Positions 46,159 through 55,902 of a stretch of DNA of 64,000 bases are shown here, piece by piece; positions within the stretch are counted from its first letter, which is position 1, and each line of letters starts with the position of its first letter. The DNA comes from an uncultured Aquimarina sp. (GTDB lineage Bacteria > Bacteroidota > Bacteroidia > Flavobacteriales > Flavobacteriaceae): positions 62,001 through 126,000 of the forward strand of contig CANMKX010000007.1 of assembly GCA_947498595.1 (NCBI GenBank). The letters are read 5' to 3'. Made by a program: the position numbers and the translations under genes. Below the pieces are notes generated by a model, which worked only from the letters and a program-made list of their open reading frames with translations, was not told where the DNA came from and did no database searches.

Positions 46159-47372
46159 CCTTCAATCACTTTCCATATTGTTCTTAATCCTAGAAAAATG
46201 GTTATCAAAACAATTATAATTCCTACAAGGTTTTGTTTCCAATTATTGACATAATTTCCTAATACATTTTTCTTGTTCATTATCCATAATAAAAAGCCTG
46301 CTATCACTGGTAAAAGAAGCCCATTAGCTATTTGCGCGAAACGAATAATTTCAATTGATTTAATTCCCAAAGAAGAAAATACAACTCCTAAAACTAGAAT
46401 AAATATCCATATTGCTCTAAATCGTTTACTTTTCAATCCATCTTTCCACCCTAGACAGCCCTTAACAACATATGCTGCTGCTAAAGGAGCTGTAATTGCT
46501 GAAGTGATACCGGCTGCAAATAATCCTAATGATAATACATATTTTGCACCGGCTCCAAAAACAGGTTCTAAACTTTTAGCCAAATCGGCTGCATTATTAA
46601 CTTCGGTATTTTGTATAGCTGCTCCTGCTATAATTATTGACATCGATACAATACCTCCTAAAACAATAGCAATTGTAGTGTCTTTTCTTGCTATCGGAAG
46701 TTCTTCTGGTTTTTTCCATTTTTCACTTACAATAGATGCATGCAAAAATAAATTATAGGGTACAACTGTTGTTCCTATTAATCCTATTATTGTAAATATT
46801 TTACCTGAAGATATATCTGGAATAAAGCCTTTGAATAACATTTCTAAATCTGGTTTAGTTGCAATAGCTGTTATTATAAAAGCTATACTCATAAACAAAA
46901 CTAATCCTATTAAACTTCTTTCTAATATTTTATAATTGCCTATATATAATACTACAAATGCTATCACCCCTATTAATAGACTCATGTAATTGATAACTAC
47001 ATTTCCTATTTTAATTATTGGGCTCCCAAATACCGTAGCTAATCCTAAAACTCCACCACTTATATTACCTGCTTCATAGGCAGCATTTCCTATAAACACA
47101 GCTGATAATATCAATATAATAAGTGTCCACTTTACTAATGGATTTGTAAATTGTGTTTTAAGCACCTCACTTAATCCTTGTTGTGTTATGATTCCTAATC
47201 TAGCAGACATCTCTTGTAACACAATACAAGCTATAATAGATAGAACTAATGCCCATACTAAGGTAAATCCAAATTGCACCCCTGCTAATGTGCATACTGT
47301 AACTGTACCTGGGCCAATAAAAGCTGCTGTAACGAGCGTTCCGGGTCCTATATTTCTAAACCATTGCTTCAT
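46152..47372 (-). CDS. NRAMP-fold transporter lacking the canonical metal-binding residues
   Basis: A 406-residue polytopic membrane protein (about 11 helices) of the NRAMP superfamily. The canonical transition-metal site uses D-P-G-N in helix 1 and M-P-H in helix 6. Here the first reads IGPGT (19-23: D and N replaced by G and T) and the second VPYNLFLH (204-211: M and H replaced by V and Y). Four ligands are therefore absent, and ordinary manganese or iron import is unlikely. The gene is coupled to pxpA, pxpB and pxpC, recalling the Bacillus kip-type locus, where an NRAMP-related gene (ycsG) sits with the same subunits. I infer that it imports 5-oxoproline or another small organic solute. 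That substrate is a hypothesis. Confidence 0.85.
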   Translation of the reverse strand: MKQWFRNIGPGTLVTAAFIGPGTVTVCTLAGVQFGFTLVWALVLSIIACIVLQEMSARLGIITQQGLSEVLKTQFTNPLVKWTLIILILSAVFIGNAAYEAGNISGGVLGLATVFGSPIIKIGNVVINYMSLLIGVIAFVVLYIGNYKILERSLIGLVLFMSIAFIITAIATKPDLEMLFKGFIPDISSGKIFTIIGLIGTTVVPYNLFLHASIVSEKWKKPEELPIARKDTTIAIVLGGIVSMSIIIAGAAIQNTEVNNAADLAKSLEPVFGAGAKYVLSLGLFAAGITSAITAPLAAAYVVKGCLGWKDGLKSKRFRAIWIFILVLGVVFSSLGIKSIEIIRFAQIANGLLLPVIAGFLLWIMNKKNVLGNYVNNWKQNLVGIIIVLITIFLGLRTIWKVIEGW

Positions 47373-47380
47373 ATCTAAAA

Positions 47381-48514
47381 TTATTCTTTAGATCCTTTAT
47401 CTAATGCATAAATCGCAAAACTACCCAACCAATGTCCTCCTTCATAACTATCTCCTACTAAATTGGGTAATGAGTATACGATGTGCTCATTTGCAACCTG
47501 GCGTAAATGCTCATATTCTGGGTATTGATTTGATAAACCATATAAAACCCATGCTCTACTAAAATTTAATCCATCTAAATGCACTAATTTTCCGTCTGTA
47601 CGATCTGATACTTCTCCTACTGCAATTGTAAAATCAGGCTTCGTTATTTGTGGCATGAATTGGTGTAGCCAAATCTTAAATGCTGCTTTATCTAGTATTT
47701 TTCTCATCAGATCAACCTCTTCTAAACATGGTGATAAAAAATCGTATCCACTAGGCTCCCATCCTATAGGACATCCAATATCATTATTATAAAATTCTAA
47801 TGCTCGTTTAGCAATACTTTCTTTTAATGTATTATTTTTTGTTGTTACTGCATAATCCCATGCAAAAGATAATCCGAATGCTGTATTTGTATGTTCTCCA
47901 ACTCGTATTGGATATTTCAATTTAGGTAAAAAAGCTATATACTTAGCAACAATAAGATCTGTGAGTGGTTGTAAATTAACTTCTAATTCTTTTGCTAAAG
48001 GATCATCCCATGTATGTAACTCTTCTGCTAGTTTTAACAACCATGCCCACCCATATGTACGCTCATATGAAGTATTATGTTTTCCTTTAAAATATGCTAC
48101 TTCTTTTATGATATTTTCTTTAGTAATATTAGCAATCAGTTTCTCACGGATTTCACCTTCTTTCTCTAAATCTTTAAACTCTTTCAATAATCGTACTAAA
48201 GACCAATGTCCATGAACTGCAGAGTGCCAATCAAAACAACCATAAAATGCTGGATGTAATATATTTGGTTCGTCTAAATCTTCTTTTTCGCCTATTACTT
48301 GATTAAGTTTATTAGGATACACTGTTTGCATACAAGCGAGTGGCAATTCTGCTAATTTATTTGCTTCCTGAATTGTTAATCTTTTAATAGGCTGTAACGT
48401 TGCTTGTCGAGGTGTCATTTCTTCTGTGGAGGGTTCTACGATTTGGGATTCTTTTGAAGTTTGGTTACACGCTATTAGTGTTAATAACATTACAAAGATT
48501 GTAAACTTATGCAT
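47381..48514 (-). CDS. DUF2891 lipoprotein
   Basis: A 377-residue protein with a lipobox (LTLIAC, Cys16) and an all-helical DUF2891 domain, with ILHPAFYGCFDWHSAVHGHWSLVRLL near residue 85 and repeated W/aromatic helices that suggest an (alpha/alpha) barrel. The function of the family is unknown. It is the first gene of the five-gene operon, eight bases upstream of the NRAMP-fold gene, and has a good promoter in front. Its location suggests a role in extracytoplasmic peptide or amino-acid handling, which is inference. Confidence 0.85.
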   Translation of the reverse strand: MHKFTIFVMLLTLIACNQTSKESQIVEPSTEEMTPRQATLQPIKRLTIQEANKLAELPLACMQTVYPNKLNQVIGEKEDLDEPNILHPAFYGCFDWHSAVHGHWSLVRLLKEFKDLEKEGEIREKLIANITKENIIKEVAYFKGKHNTSYERTYGWAWLLKLAEELHTWDDPLAKELEVNLQPLTDLIVAKYIAFLPKLKYPIRVGEHTNTAFGLSFAWDYAVTTKNNTLKESIAKRALEFYNNDIGCPIGWEPSGYDFLSPCLEEVDLMRKILDKAAFKIWLHQFMPQITKPDFTIAVGEVSDRTDGKLVHLDGLNFSRAWVLYGLSNQYPEYEHLRQVANEHIVYSLPNLVGDSYEGGHWLGSFAIYALDKGSKE

Positions 48515-48544
48515 TATGCTTTGATTTAGTTAGTTTTAGTGTTT

Positions 48545-48575
48545 TAAAAGTATTCTTTTTATGCAGTATATTCAA
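48545..48575 (-). promoter_or_regulatory. probable promoter of the DUF2891-NRAMP-pxpABC operon
   Basis: On the minus strand a TTG (48573-48575) is followed after 20 bases by TACTTTTA (48545-48552), one mismatch to TAnnTTTG, about 31 bases before the first start codon of the operon. Confidence 0.5.
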
Positions 48576-49013
48576 TAAAATCCTCTTTTTTTATTCAAAA
48601 TCGACAAGAAAACCACTATAATTTAACAATTCTTTAAAATTTGCTTCTTATCAAAAAATTAAACTCATCTATATTAAATACGATTCAATTATATCAAAAC
48701 CTCTTATATATTACTGTTAATCAGCCATCTTAATTTCTTTTTCTCCTTTTTTTTTAATATATTAATAATGAATTTTTTACATTTTGATTATTCTAATCTT
48801 TTAGCTTTCTGCTCATCAAATAAAGACTAATTGATACTATAATATACTATTTGATAAAGATTTAGTTATTGGTTTTTTAAACTTCATTATTCTAATTAAT
48901 ATCGATACCCTGTTTACAGTGTAATGATTTTCACTAGAAATAGTCTAGTTATAATTTCTATATCATCTAATCTTTGTACTGAATTATACGAGACAATCTA
49001 ACACAACCATCAT
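48576..49013. other. gene-free A+T-rich spacer
   Basis: About 440 bases between divergent genes. It contains an inverted repeat ATCAAATA/TATTTGAT (48815-48855) and long T and A runs. I see no coding frame or RNA structure that I can name. Confidence 0.5.
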
Positions 49014-49559
49014 ATGAAAAAAATTACTCTTTTTATTATTTCATTTTTAACCTTTTTTACTTCCTTAGGTCAAAATGTTACAACTACAACAATCGACACT
49101 GTTGAAAAAATCATTTCTGAAAATACTGGAGGAAATTGGAAACAATATTATGATAATGGTGCTCTTAAAGAGGAAGGGACTTTTATAGAAGGAAAACTTC
49201 AAGGAAATTGGAAATTATATTATTCTAATGGGCAACTTAAAAAAGAAGCTACATTTGTTAATGGTAAACCTCACGGAATTTGTACTTCTTATACTTTACA
49301 AGGCAGCATTTCTTTGATTGAAAATTATGTGGATGGAAACGAACATGGAACATGGAAATCCTATTACTCTAATGGCCAATTAAATGTTATTGGAAAGTTT
49401 GTTAATGGATTAAGACAAGGGGATTGGAAAATCTATGATAAAAAAGGAAAGTTAGCTCAAACAATCACTTTTATTGATGATACAGAAAGTAAATTACTGA
49501 TCAACTACAATCCAAAAAACTTAAAGACTGTTCAAAATTATATTAGTAGTATCGATTAA
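49014..49559 (+). CDS. exported MORN-repeat (YwqK-like) protein
   Basis: A 181-residue protein with a signal peptide (cleavage near SLGQN) and about five MORN-type repeats, each of the form W-K-x-Y-Y-x-N-G-x-L-x-x-x-G-x-F-x-x-G-x-x-x-G (for example WKQYYDNGALKEEGTFIEGK and WKSYYSNGQLNVIGKFVNG). The family is often called YwqK antitoxin, but this copy is exported and no toxin gene is nearby. A scaffold or surface-binding role is possible; no function can be assigned. Confidence 0.85.
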   Translation: MKKITLFIISFLTFFTSLGQNVTTTTIDTVEKIISENTGGNWKQYYDNGALKEEGTFIEGKLQGNWKLYYSNGQLKKEATFVNGKPHGICTSYTLQGSISLIENYVDGNEHGTWKSYYSNGQLNVIGKFVNGLRQGDWKIYDKKGKLAQTITFIDDTESKLLINYNPKNLKTVQNYISSID

Positions 49560-49578
49560 AAAATGACCCAATATAAAA

Positions 49579-49617
49579 GAAAAAGGCAACTTAGATTCCA
49601 TCTAAGTTGCCTTTTTT
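49579..49617. terminator. bidirectional intrinsic terminator
   Basis: AAAAAGGCAACTTAGAT pairs with ATCTAAGTTGCCTTTTT around a 3-base loop between convergent genes. Confidence 0.94.
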
Positions 49618-49636
49618 ATAATTATTTTTTAATTAA

Positions 49637-52516
49637 TTACATTTTAACATCTGATAGTTCAACCTCTTTGGCATCTTTATCTAATAATTTTACCTCATCA
49701 AATCCTGCATTTTTAAATTGCTTGAATTGTGTTGCTGCATCACCTATTACTAAATATGCCATTTTCTTTTCATCTAGATACTTATTTGCTAATGCTTTAT
49801 GCATATCAAGCGTCATATCTCTCACTACTCCTTCTTCTTTTGCTATATAATCTGGAGATAGGTTATATCTTCCTATAGTTTCTAGCATTCCTAATAAAGC
49901 ACCTTGCGTTTCAAAACGTCTTGCATTTGATTTGATCAAGGCGTTCTTAGTAAAATCTAAATCATCTTGAGAAATACCTCCTTTATACTTTTCTATTTCA
50001 TCTTTAAAAATATTTACAGATTCAAATGTAGTATTGGTTCTTACACTAGAGGATGCTGTAAAAGTCCCTGGTATTTTACTTCCGCTAAATCTTGTATTAG
50101 CTCCATAAGTATATCCTTTTTCTTCTCTTAAAATCAAGTTTACATTTCCTGAAAAAGACCCTCCTAACTTATAGTTCATTACCGTTGCAGAATGAAAATC
50201 ATCATCAGTTCTTGCCATCGATAAATACCCTATATTAATTACCGATTGCTTAGCGTTAGGAATGTCTACAAAATATAATGAAGCTTTATCTCTATTATTT
50301 ACAATTTCGTATTCTGGAATTGTTACTTCTTTGGTAGACCACTTAGTTTCTAATCCTTTAAGCGTTTCTAATGCCTTTGCTTGATCAATATTTCCTACTA
50401 TCTGAAAGTTTGTTATTGATGGTGAAAAGTTTTTATTGTAAAATTCTTTTAAATCATCTATGGTAATTGTTTCAACTGATGCTACAGTTCCGCTTGTTGG
50501 ATATGCAAACATATGCTTATCTCCATACAAGATTTTATTATAAACATTATTAGCTACAAAATTCGGATTTGCACTAGAACGTTTTATACCATTAATTGTA
50601 CTTGTTTTTATTCTTGAAAATTCTTCTTCATCCCATCTAGGTTGTAATAAAATTTCTTCAATTAATGCTATTGTTTTATCAAAATTACGAACCAACGTAT
50701 TTCCTCTAATTACAATTGACTCTCTAGTTGTAAACATATTGATAGAAGCTCCTAAAAGATCTATTTCTTCTTCTAATTGTTCTGGTGTTTTTGTAGCAGT
50801 ACCTTCCATCATGATATCAGTCATCAAATTAGCTACTCCTACTTTATCGAAAGAATCCATTAAATGTCCTCCTGAAAGAACCATACTAAAATTAACTAAT
50901 GGAAGTTCGTTCTGCTCTATCCCGTATACTTTCATTCCATTTGCTAAAGTTATATTCCATGAAGTTGGTATATTTAACTTTGGTGCCTCTCCTTGAGTAG
51001 GCTCTACAGATCGATCGAATGCAGATGGTGTTTTTTGTACTTCTTCTTTTGTTTCTGCTACAGCTGTTTCTACATTTTTCTTAATTTCTTCTTCTACAAT
51101 TGCTGCTTTTTCAGAATTTTCTGCAATTAAATCTACTTTCCCTTTAGGTACAAAACTTGTAATTACATAAGGCTTGTCTTTTATATATTTATTGTATACT
51201 CTTAAAACGTCTTCTTTAGTAATAGCTTTGATGTTTTCGATATCTTCTGTAATAAATGCTGGATCTCCTGCAAATACATTGTATTGAGCTAGCTGGAATG
51301 ATTTTCCTAAAACACTACTAATCCCATTATAAAATCCTGTCTCTAATCCTGCTTTAATTCTTTCTATATCACTTTCTTTTACACCTTCTTCTTCAAATTT
51401 CTTAAAAGCTTCGAAAATTCCTTTTTCAACTTCAGCTAAACTCTTTCCATCATTAGCAGTAATGCTGATTCTGAATTTACCTGCTATTTCCATCGAATTA
51501 TTAAAAGCTCTAGTTCTAGATGTTAACTTCTTGTCTTTTACTAATACTTTATACAATGGTGCTTTTTTACCATCAGACAATACATCTGCCAAGAAATCTA
51601 ATGCATAAGCATCTTTTGTGTATTGTTCAACTGTTGGCCATACCATATTAAGCTGTGCTGTTGTTGCAAAGTTATCTTCATGATATAGTCTTTTTGTTTT
51701 TTCGATAGTAACATTTTTAGGTGTTAACTTAGCTACTTCTTTTCTCTTTTTAATCTCATCAAAATACTTCTCTATTAATTTTTTAGCATCAACTGTTTCA
51801 AAATCTCCAGCTAAAACTAATGTTGCATTATTAGGTCCATAATATGTATCATAAAACTCTTTTACATCATCTATAGTTGCATTTTGAAGATCAACTAACT
51901 CTCCAATAACTTGCCAGTTATATGGATGCCCTTCTGGGAAAATATTCTTATCTATTACCCAGTTTGTATGTCCGTAAGGATTATTATCAACTCGTTGTCT
52001 TTTCTCATTCTGTACAACTTCTTGTTGATTTTTAAACGCGCTTTCTGTTACTGTATTTATCAAAAATCCCATACGATCAGATTCTAACCACAGTACCATT
52101 TCCATTGCGTTTTTTGGAACTACTTCATAATATATTGTTCCATCTTGCCAAGTTCCTCCATTTAATGTTCCTCCGGCATCTTGTATTTTCTTAAAAAATT
52201 GATCTTGTGGTACATTCTCAGATTCTTGAAACAACATATGTTCAAATAAATGAGCAAATCCTGTTCTTCCCGTTTTTTCTCTATTAGAACCTACTCCATA
52301 TTGAATTGCTACCGATACAATAGGATCTGATTTATCCTGATGTAATACTACTTGTAATCCATTTTCTAGTTCGTATTTTTCGAAATCTATTGCTAATTTT
52401 TCTTTAGATTCTTTGGGAGTTTCCTTTGACGCTTTATCATTGTCCCCACAGGATATTATTCCTAAAGACGCAATTACAGCTAAAAGAACTAATCCCTTTA
52501 CTTTTAACGTTTTCAT
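49637..52516 (-). CDS. M16-family (insulinase-like) zinc metallopeptidase, lipoprotein
   Basis: A 959-residue periplasmic lipoprotein (lipobox LGIISC, Cys23) with two M16 halves. The first half holds the inverted zinc motif HLFEH (89-93) and a downstream glutamate in the NEKRQRVDN region; the second half (from about residue 510) lacks HxxEH and is the usual inactive clamshell partner, with the family's RFSGSKIPGTF substrate-strand motif. Such peptidases degrade small peptides enclosed in the chamber. It is a single-gene unit with a bidirectional terminator. Confidence 0.93.
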   Translation of the reverse strand: MKTLKVKGLVLLAVIASLGIISCGDNDKASKETPKESKEKLAIDFEKYELENGLQVVLHQDKSDPIVSVAIQYGVGSNREKTGRTGFAHLFEHMLFQESENVPQDQFFKKIQDAGGTLNGGTWQDGTIYYEVVPKNAMEMVLWLESDRMGFLINTVTESAFKNQQEVVQNEKRQRVDNNPYGHTNWVIDKNIFPEGHPYNWQVIGELVDLQNATIDDVKEFYDTYYGPNNATLVLAGDFETVDAKKLIEKYFDEIKKRKEVAKLTPKNVTIEKTKRLYHEDNFATTAQLNMVWPTVEQYTKDAYALDFLADVLSDGKKAPLYKVLVKDKKLTSRTRAFNNSMEIAGKFRISITANDGKSLAEVEKGIFEAFKKFEEEGVKESDIERIKAGLETGFYNGISSVLGKSFQLAQYNVFAGDPAFITEDIENIKAITKEDVLRVYNKYIKDKPYVITSFVPKGKVDLIAENSEKAAIVEEEIKKNVETAVAETKEEVQKTPSAFDRSVEPTQGEAPKLNIPTSWNITLANGMKVYGIEQNELPLVNFSMVLSGGHLMDSFDKVGVANLMTDIMMEGTATKTPEQLEEEIDLLGASINMFTTRESIVIRGNTLVRNFDKTIALIEEILLQPRWDEEEFSRIKTSTINGIKRSSANPNFVANNVYNKILYGDKHMFAYPTSGTVASVETITIDDLKEFYNKNFSPSITNFQIVGNIDQAKALETLKGLETKWSTKEVTIPEYEIVNNRDKASLYFVDIPNAKQSVINIGYLSMARTDDDFHSATVMNYKLGGSFSGNVNLILREEKGYTYGANTRFSGSKIPGTFTASSSVRTNTTFESVNIFKDEIEKYKGGISQDDLDFTKNALIKSNARRFETQGALLGMLETIGRYNLSPDYIAKEEGVVRDMTLDMHKALANKYLDEKKMAYLVIGDAATQFKQFKNAGFDEVKLLDKDAKEVELSDVKM

Positions 52517-52606
52517 GTTTTATATTAAGTTTGATTCAGGAATTAAAAGTAGGTGTTTGAAAATCATTATATTATACTAAAACTTTTAAAAAAATGTTAA
52601 AATACA

Positions 52607-53335
52607 CTAAAAACTTAATCCATCTTTAAACAATGATGATTGTCTTCTCGAAACTTCTACTTCTTTTTTATTTTTGAGTATTATTTTCAATTTACCATTA
52701 AACCAAGGTATTACTTCCCTTATTTCATTTACATTAATTAGTTGTTGCCTGTTGACTCTAAAAAAATATTTATCCGGTAATCGTTCTTCAATTTGATGTA
52801 GTGATTTATAAATCAATGGTTTTTGATCTCTAAAATAGATCCGTGTATAATTACCATCAACCTCAAACAAACTAATTTCTCCTATTTTTACTAGCCAACA
52901 GTTTTCACCTTCTTTTATAAATATTTGGCTATTTAAATTCTTTTTTACTATTTCTTCTGTTTTTACAAACTGAACTTCTTCTTTTACTTTATTAATAGTA
53001 GCTTTTAATCGCTTTGGATTTAGTGGTTTTAATAAATAATCAAAAGCGTTATATTCAAATGATTTTATAGCATATTCATCAAATGCTGTAGTAAAAATAA
53101 CTAATGGCACTTCTTCTAACATTTCTAATAACTCAAATCCATTTTTACCTGGCATATTGATATCTAAAAACAATAATTTTGGCTTATACTTTGTTATTAG
53201 GTCATATCCTTTTTCTGCATTTTCTGCTTCACCAATAACTTCTATTTCGGGATATTCTTTTAGCAATTCTTTTAATTCATTTCTAGCTAATCTAGAATCT
53301 TCTACTATAATTGCTGTCATATTTTTATTTTCCAT
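52607..53335 (-). CDS. LytTR-family response regulator
   Basis: A 242-residue regulator: a receiver domain (about 7-120) with phospho-acceptor Asp58 (LLFLDINMPG) and a LytTR DNA-binding domain (about 138-240) with LFEVDGNYTRIYFRD and YFFRVNRQQLINVNEI. It binds direct repeats near target promoters when phosphorylated. The LytS-type kinase gene ends six bases upstream, so the two form a two-component pair in one operon with the hydrolase gene. An internal ATG (53320) would also fit but shortens the protein by five residues. Confidence 0.95.
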   Translation of the reverse strand: MENKNMTAIIVEDSRLARNELKELLKEYPEIEVIGEAENAEKGYDLITKYKPKLLFLDINMPGKNGFELLEMLEEVPLVIFTTAFDEYAIKSFEYNAFDYLLKPLNPKRLKATINKVKEEVQFVKTEEIVKKNLNSQIFIKEGENCWLVKIGEISLFEVDGNYTRIYFRDQKPLIYKSLHQIEERLPDKYFFRVNRQQLINVNEIREVIPWFNGKLKIILKNKKEVEVSRRQSSLFKDGLSF

Positions 53336-53341
53336 GCTATG

Positions 53342-54394
53342 TTATCGAATAGGTATTTTAATTATAGCTACGACCATTTTTTCTTTTTCTTCTAATAAGA
53401 AACTTCCTCTTTCTCCATATAATAATTCGAGCCTTTTTTTAATATTTGACAATCCAATCTTTGTTGATATCGTATCCATTCTAAGTTCTCCCGTATTACG
53501 CACTTCTATCTGGATATATTCTTGAATTTTATGTATTTTCAAAATAATTTCTCCTCCATTTATTTCTTTAGAAATCCCATGTTTTATCGCATTTTCAACA
53601 AGCATCTGAATAAGCATTGGAGGAATTGTATATGCAATAGTATCAGGTGTTATTTCTTGTATAAAATGCAATCGATCTTCTAATTGAATTTTAGATAGTT
53701 CTATATAATTTTCAACAATATCTAGTTCTTCTTCTATAGTTATTGTATCTATTTTATTACTATTTAAAGAATATCTAAGCATTTCTGACAATCTAGTTAT
53801 CATTTCTCTCGACTTAGGAACATCCTCTAACATCAACCCTCTTATATTGTTTAAGCTATTAAACATAAAATGAGGGTTGATCTGTCCTTTTAATGTATTT
53901 AATTGAGCTGCTTTTAAAGCAATTTTTAATTCAGTTTGTGCAACTTTTCCTTTTTGATATTTGATCACTGATTTTATAACGATATAAAATACCGCCCAAA
54001 AGAAGTGATAAATCGTAATATTTACACTTGTTATAATTACTTTGGTTGTTACAAAGTCTTCTTTGGATAATTCAAATACATGTACAAAAGAGTAACAAAC
54101 TATATAAACACATGTTGTTGTTAAAATATTAGCTAAAAAAACTACTCCTAGTAATTTTCCATAATTTGTGATATTTTGATTTTCTATAAAATCATTTCGC
54201 TTTAAGAAAAGTCTAATTAATAAACTTCCTAAAATTCCGAACAACATTAAAGAGAATCCTTCTACTGCAAAATAAATTCGCCATATAGTTTCTGTATGTG
54301 ATAGTATTAACTTTAGGAATGTATTAGATCCCACTAATAATCCCCATCCAATAAATTGGAGTCCCCAAAACCATTTATTTTTTATTTTAAACAT
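53342..54394 (-). CDS. LytS/YehU-type sensor histidine kinase
   Basis: A 350-residue membrane kinase with about four transmembrane helices (11-145), then a His_kinase domain with LKGQINPHFMFNSLNNIRG (His175) and an ATPase domain with VENAIKHGISKE as N-box. No G1-box typical of HPK1 kinases is present, as expected for this class. It partners with the LytTR regulator encoded right after it. The stimulus is unknown; the upstream hydrolase gene in the same operon could be linked to it. Confidence 0.94.
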   Translation of the reverse strand: MFKIKNKWFWGLQFIGWGLLVGSNTFLKLILSHTETIWRIYFAVEGFSLMLFGILGSLLIRLFLKRNDFIENQNITNYGKLLGVVFLANILTTTCVYIVCYSFVHVFELSKEDFVTTKVIITSVNITIYHFFWAVFYIVIKSVIKYQKGKVAQTELKIALKAAQLNTLKGQINPHFMFNSLNNIRGLMLEDVPKSREMITRLSEMLRYSLNSNKIDTITIEEELDIVENYIELSKIQLEDRLHFIQEITPDTIAYTIPPMLIQMLVENAIKHGISKEINGGEIILKIHKIQEYIQIEVRNTGELRMDTISTKIGLSNIKKRLELLYGERGSFLLEEKEKMVVAIIKIPIR

Positions 54395-54405
54395 ATAATG
54401 TTTTC

Positions 54406-55806
54406 CTAAAACCTTTTATTAATCCATTCAGAAATTAAAAGTAAGGCTTTTGGTGAAAAAGTTTCTTCAATAGTAGCATATTCGCTAAAAGCTCCTGTTT
54501 TTGAGGTTTGGAATAAATGATTTAAATCCTTTAATTCTTTTATTGTAACATCATTATTTTTTGCTATTTGAAGTCCTTCTCTTATTCCATTTAGATTCAT
54601 TTTTGCATCTACTTGAAAATCTTTTTCTCCATTTATAGCTAAAACAGGACAGTTTATTTTACTTAGATATTCTATTGGTTGATAATTCAATAAACCAAGC
54701 ATCCATGTATTAGAAATCATTTTTATTTGTCTCTTTATTGCATCATCTGTTAATTGTTCTTGTATCGCTTTGGGAGCATTCTTTTGCATTTCCTTTAAAA
54801 TAGCTGCTACTTTTTCTTCTAAAACTTCTCCTTTAAGACTTTTTGTTAACTCATAGATCTTTTTTGAATAGTTTTCATTATAAGAAATATCACTTTCTGT
54901 AACTCCAGATAATTCTAAACTTCTCCTAGCCTGTTTCAGCAATACTTTATCTCCAGAAACTCCTAATCCAGCTAACATTACCATGTACGCAACATCTTTA
55001 TTTCTAGAAGCAACTATTGGCCCTATCAATCCTCCTTCACTATGCCCCATCAATCCTATTTTTGAAACATCAATATCTTTATTTCTTGTTTTAAGGTATG
55101 TTATAGCTGCCTCAACATCTGTCGCAAAATCTAAAGATGTTGCTCCCTTAAATTCTCCTTCTGATTTAGCGGTACCTCTATCATCAAATCTTAAAACTGC
55201 AATTCCTTTTCTTGTTAAATGATCTGCCAGAACCAAAAAAGGTTTGTGTCCTAATAATTCTTCATTTCTATTTTGTGGTCCTGATCCTGATATAAGAATA
55301 ACTACAGGTGGGTTCTTTCTATCATTTGGTAGTGTTAGGGTTCCAGCTAATTTTATTCCATTTGCTTGAGTATTTTCAAAAAACACTTCTTCTTCTTTAT
55401 AAGGATATGGTTTTTTAGGTTCCTGAGGTCTATTATTTTTTTTAATATTCCCCTCTTTTTTCTCTAATGTTAATGGTAATTCTAAACCATTTTGCCTAAA
55501 CGTTCCTACGATTTTTTCATTTTTGTATTTTCCTGTAAAAACAATTCCAATTCCAGATGCATCAATAATAACATCTTCTCCGGATATAGTTGTCATTTTT
55601 GTGGGTAATCTCATTGCTCTTTGTGATGGACTATCCAAAGTTGTTATATACTTATTTTCTTTTTCTGTAATATTAAAAACTAACGGAATCTCTGTTCCTT
55701 GTACCTCTAGAGTTCCTCCCCAACTACCAACCATTGTTTGAGCAGACAGAAGGGTTGTTATTAAATAAATTGTGATTTTGACGATTAATTTTGCAAGTGC
55801 TATCAT
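54406..55806 (-). CDS. exported alpha/beta-hydrolase (esterase/peptidase-like)
   Basis: A 466-residue protein with an N-terminal signal segment (cleavage near LSAQ), a beta-rich domain (about 25-120) and an alpha/beta hydrolase (about 135-466). The latter shows ILISGSGPQNRNEELLGHKPF as oxyanion region, RFDDRGTAKSEG, the nucleophile Ser256 in GHSEGG, an acid in INGEKDFQVD and a histidine in DLNHLFQTSKTG. It resembles secreted acyl-esterases of Bacteroidota. It is the first gene of an operon with the LytS-LytTR pair, 11 bases upstream of the kinase gene. Confidence 0.9.
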   Translation of the reverse strand: MIALAKLIVKITIYLITTLLSAQTMVGSWGGTLEVQGTEIPLVFNITEKENKYITTLDSPSQRAMRLPTKMTTISGEDVIIDASGIGIVFTGKYKNEKIVGTFRQNGLELPLTLEKKEGNIKKNNRPQEPKKPYPYKEEEVFFENTQANGIKLAGTLTLPNDRKNPPVVILISGSGPQNRNEELLGHKPFLVLADHLTRKGIAVLRFDDRGTAKSEGEFKGATSLDFATDVEAAITYLKTRNKDIDVSKIGLMGHSEGGLIGPIVASRNKDVAYMVMLAGLGVSGDKVLLKQARRSLELSGVTESDISYNENYSKKIYELTKSLKGEVLEEKVAAILKEMQKNAPKAIQEQLTDDAIKRQIKMISNTWMLGLLNYQPIEYLSKINCPVLAINGEKDFQVDAKMNLNGIREGLQIAKNNDVTIKELKDLNHLFQTSKTGAFSEYATIEETFSPKALLLISEWINKRF

Positions 55807-55902
55807 GGTTGTTGTTTTTTAATTTAGTATAAATCTACAACGACACTTTCTTTTTTTTTTTAAAATTATGATGAGTGGTATTTTTAATTACTCGAATGGT
55901 TT

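Noticed and set aside
46152..47372. Manganese/iron importer MntH
   Set aside because: The fold fits, but the DPGN and MPH metal motifs are replaced by GPGT and VPY, and the gene lies in a 5-oxoprolinase operon.
49014..49559. YwqK-type antitoxin of a toxin-antitoxin pair
   Set aside because: The MORN repeats match, but the protein is exported and no toxin gene is adjacent.
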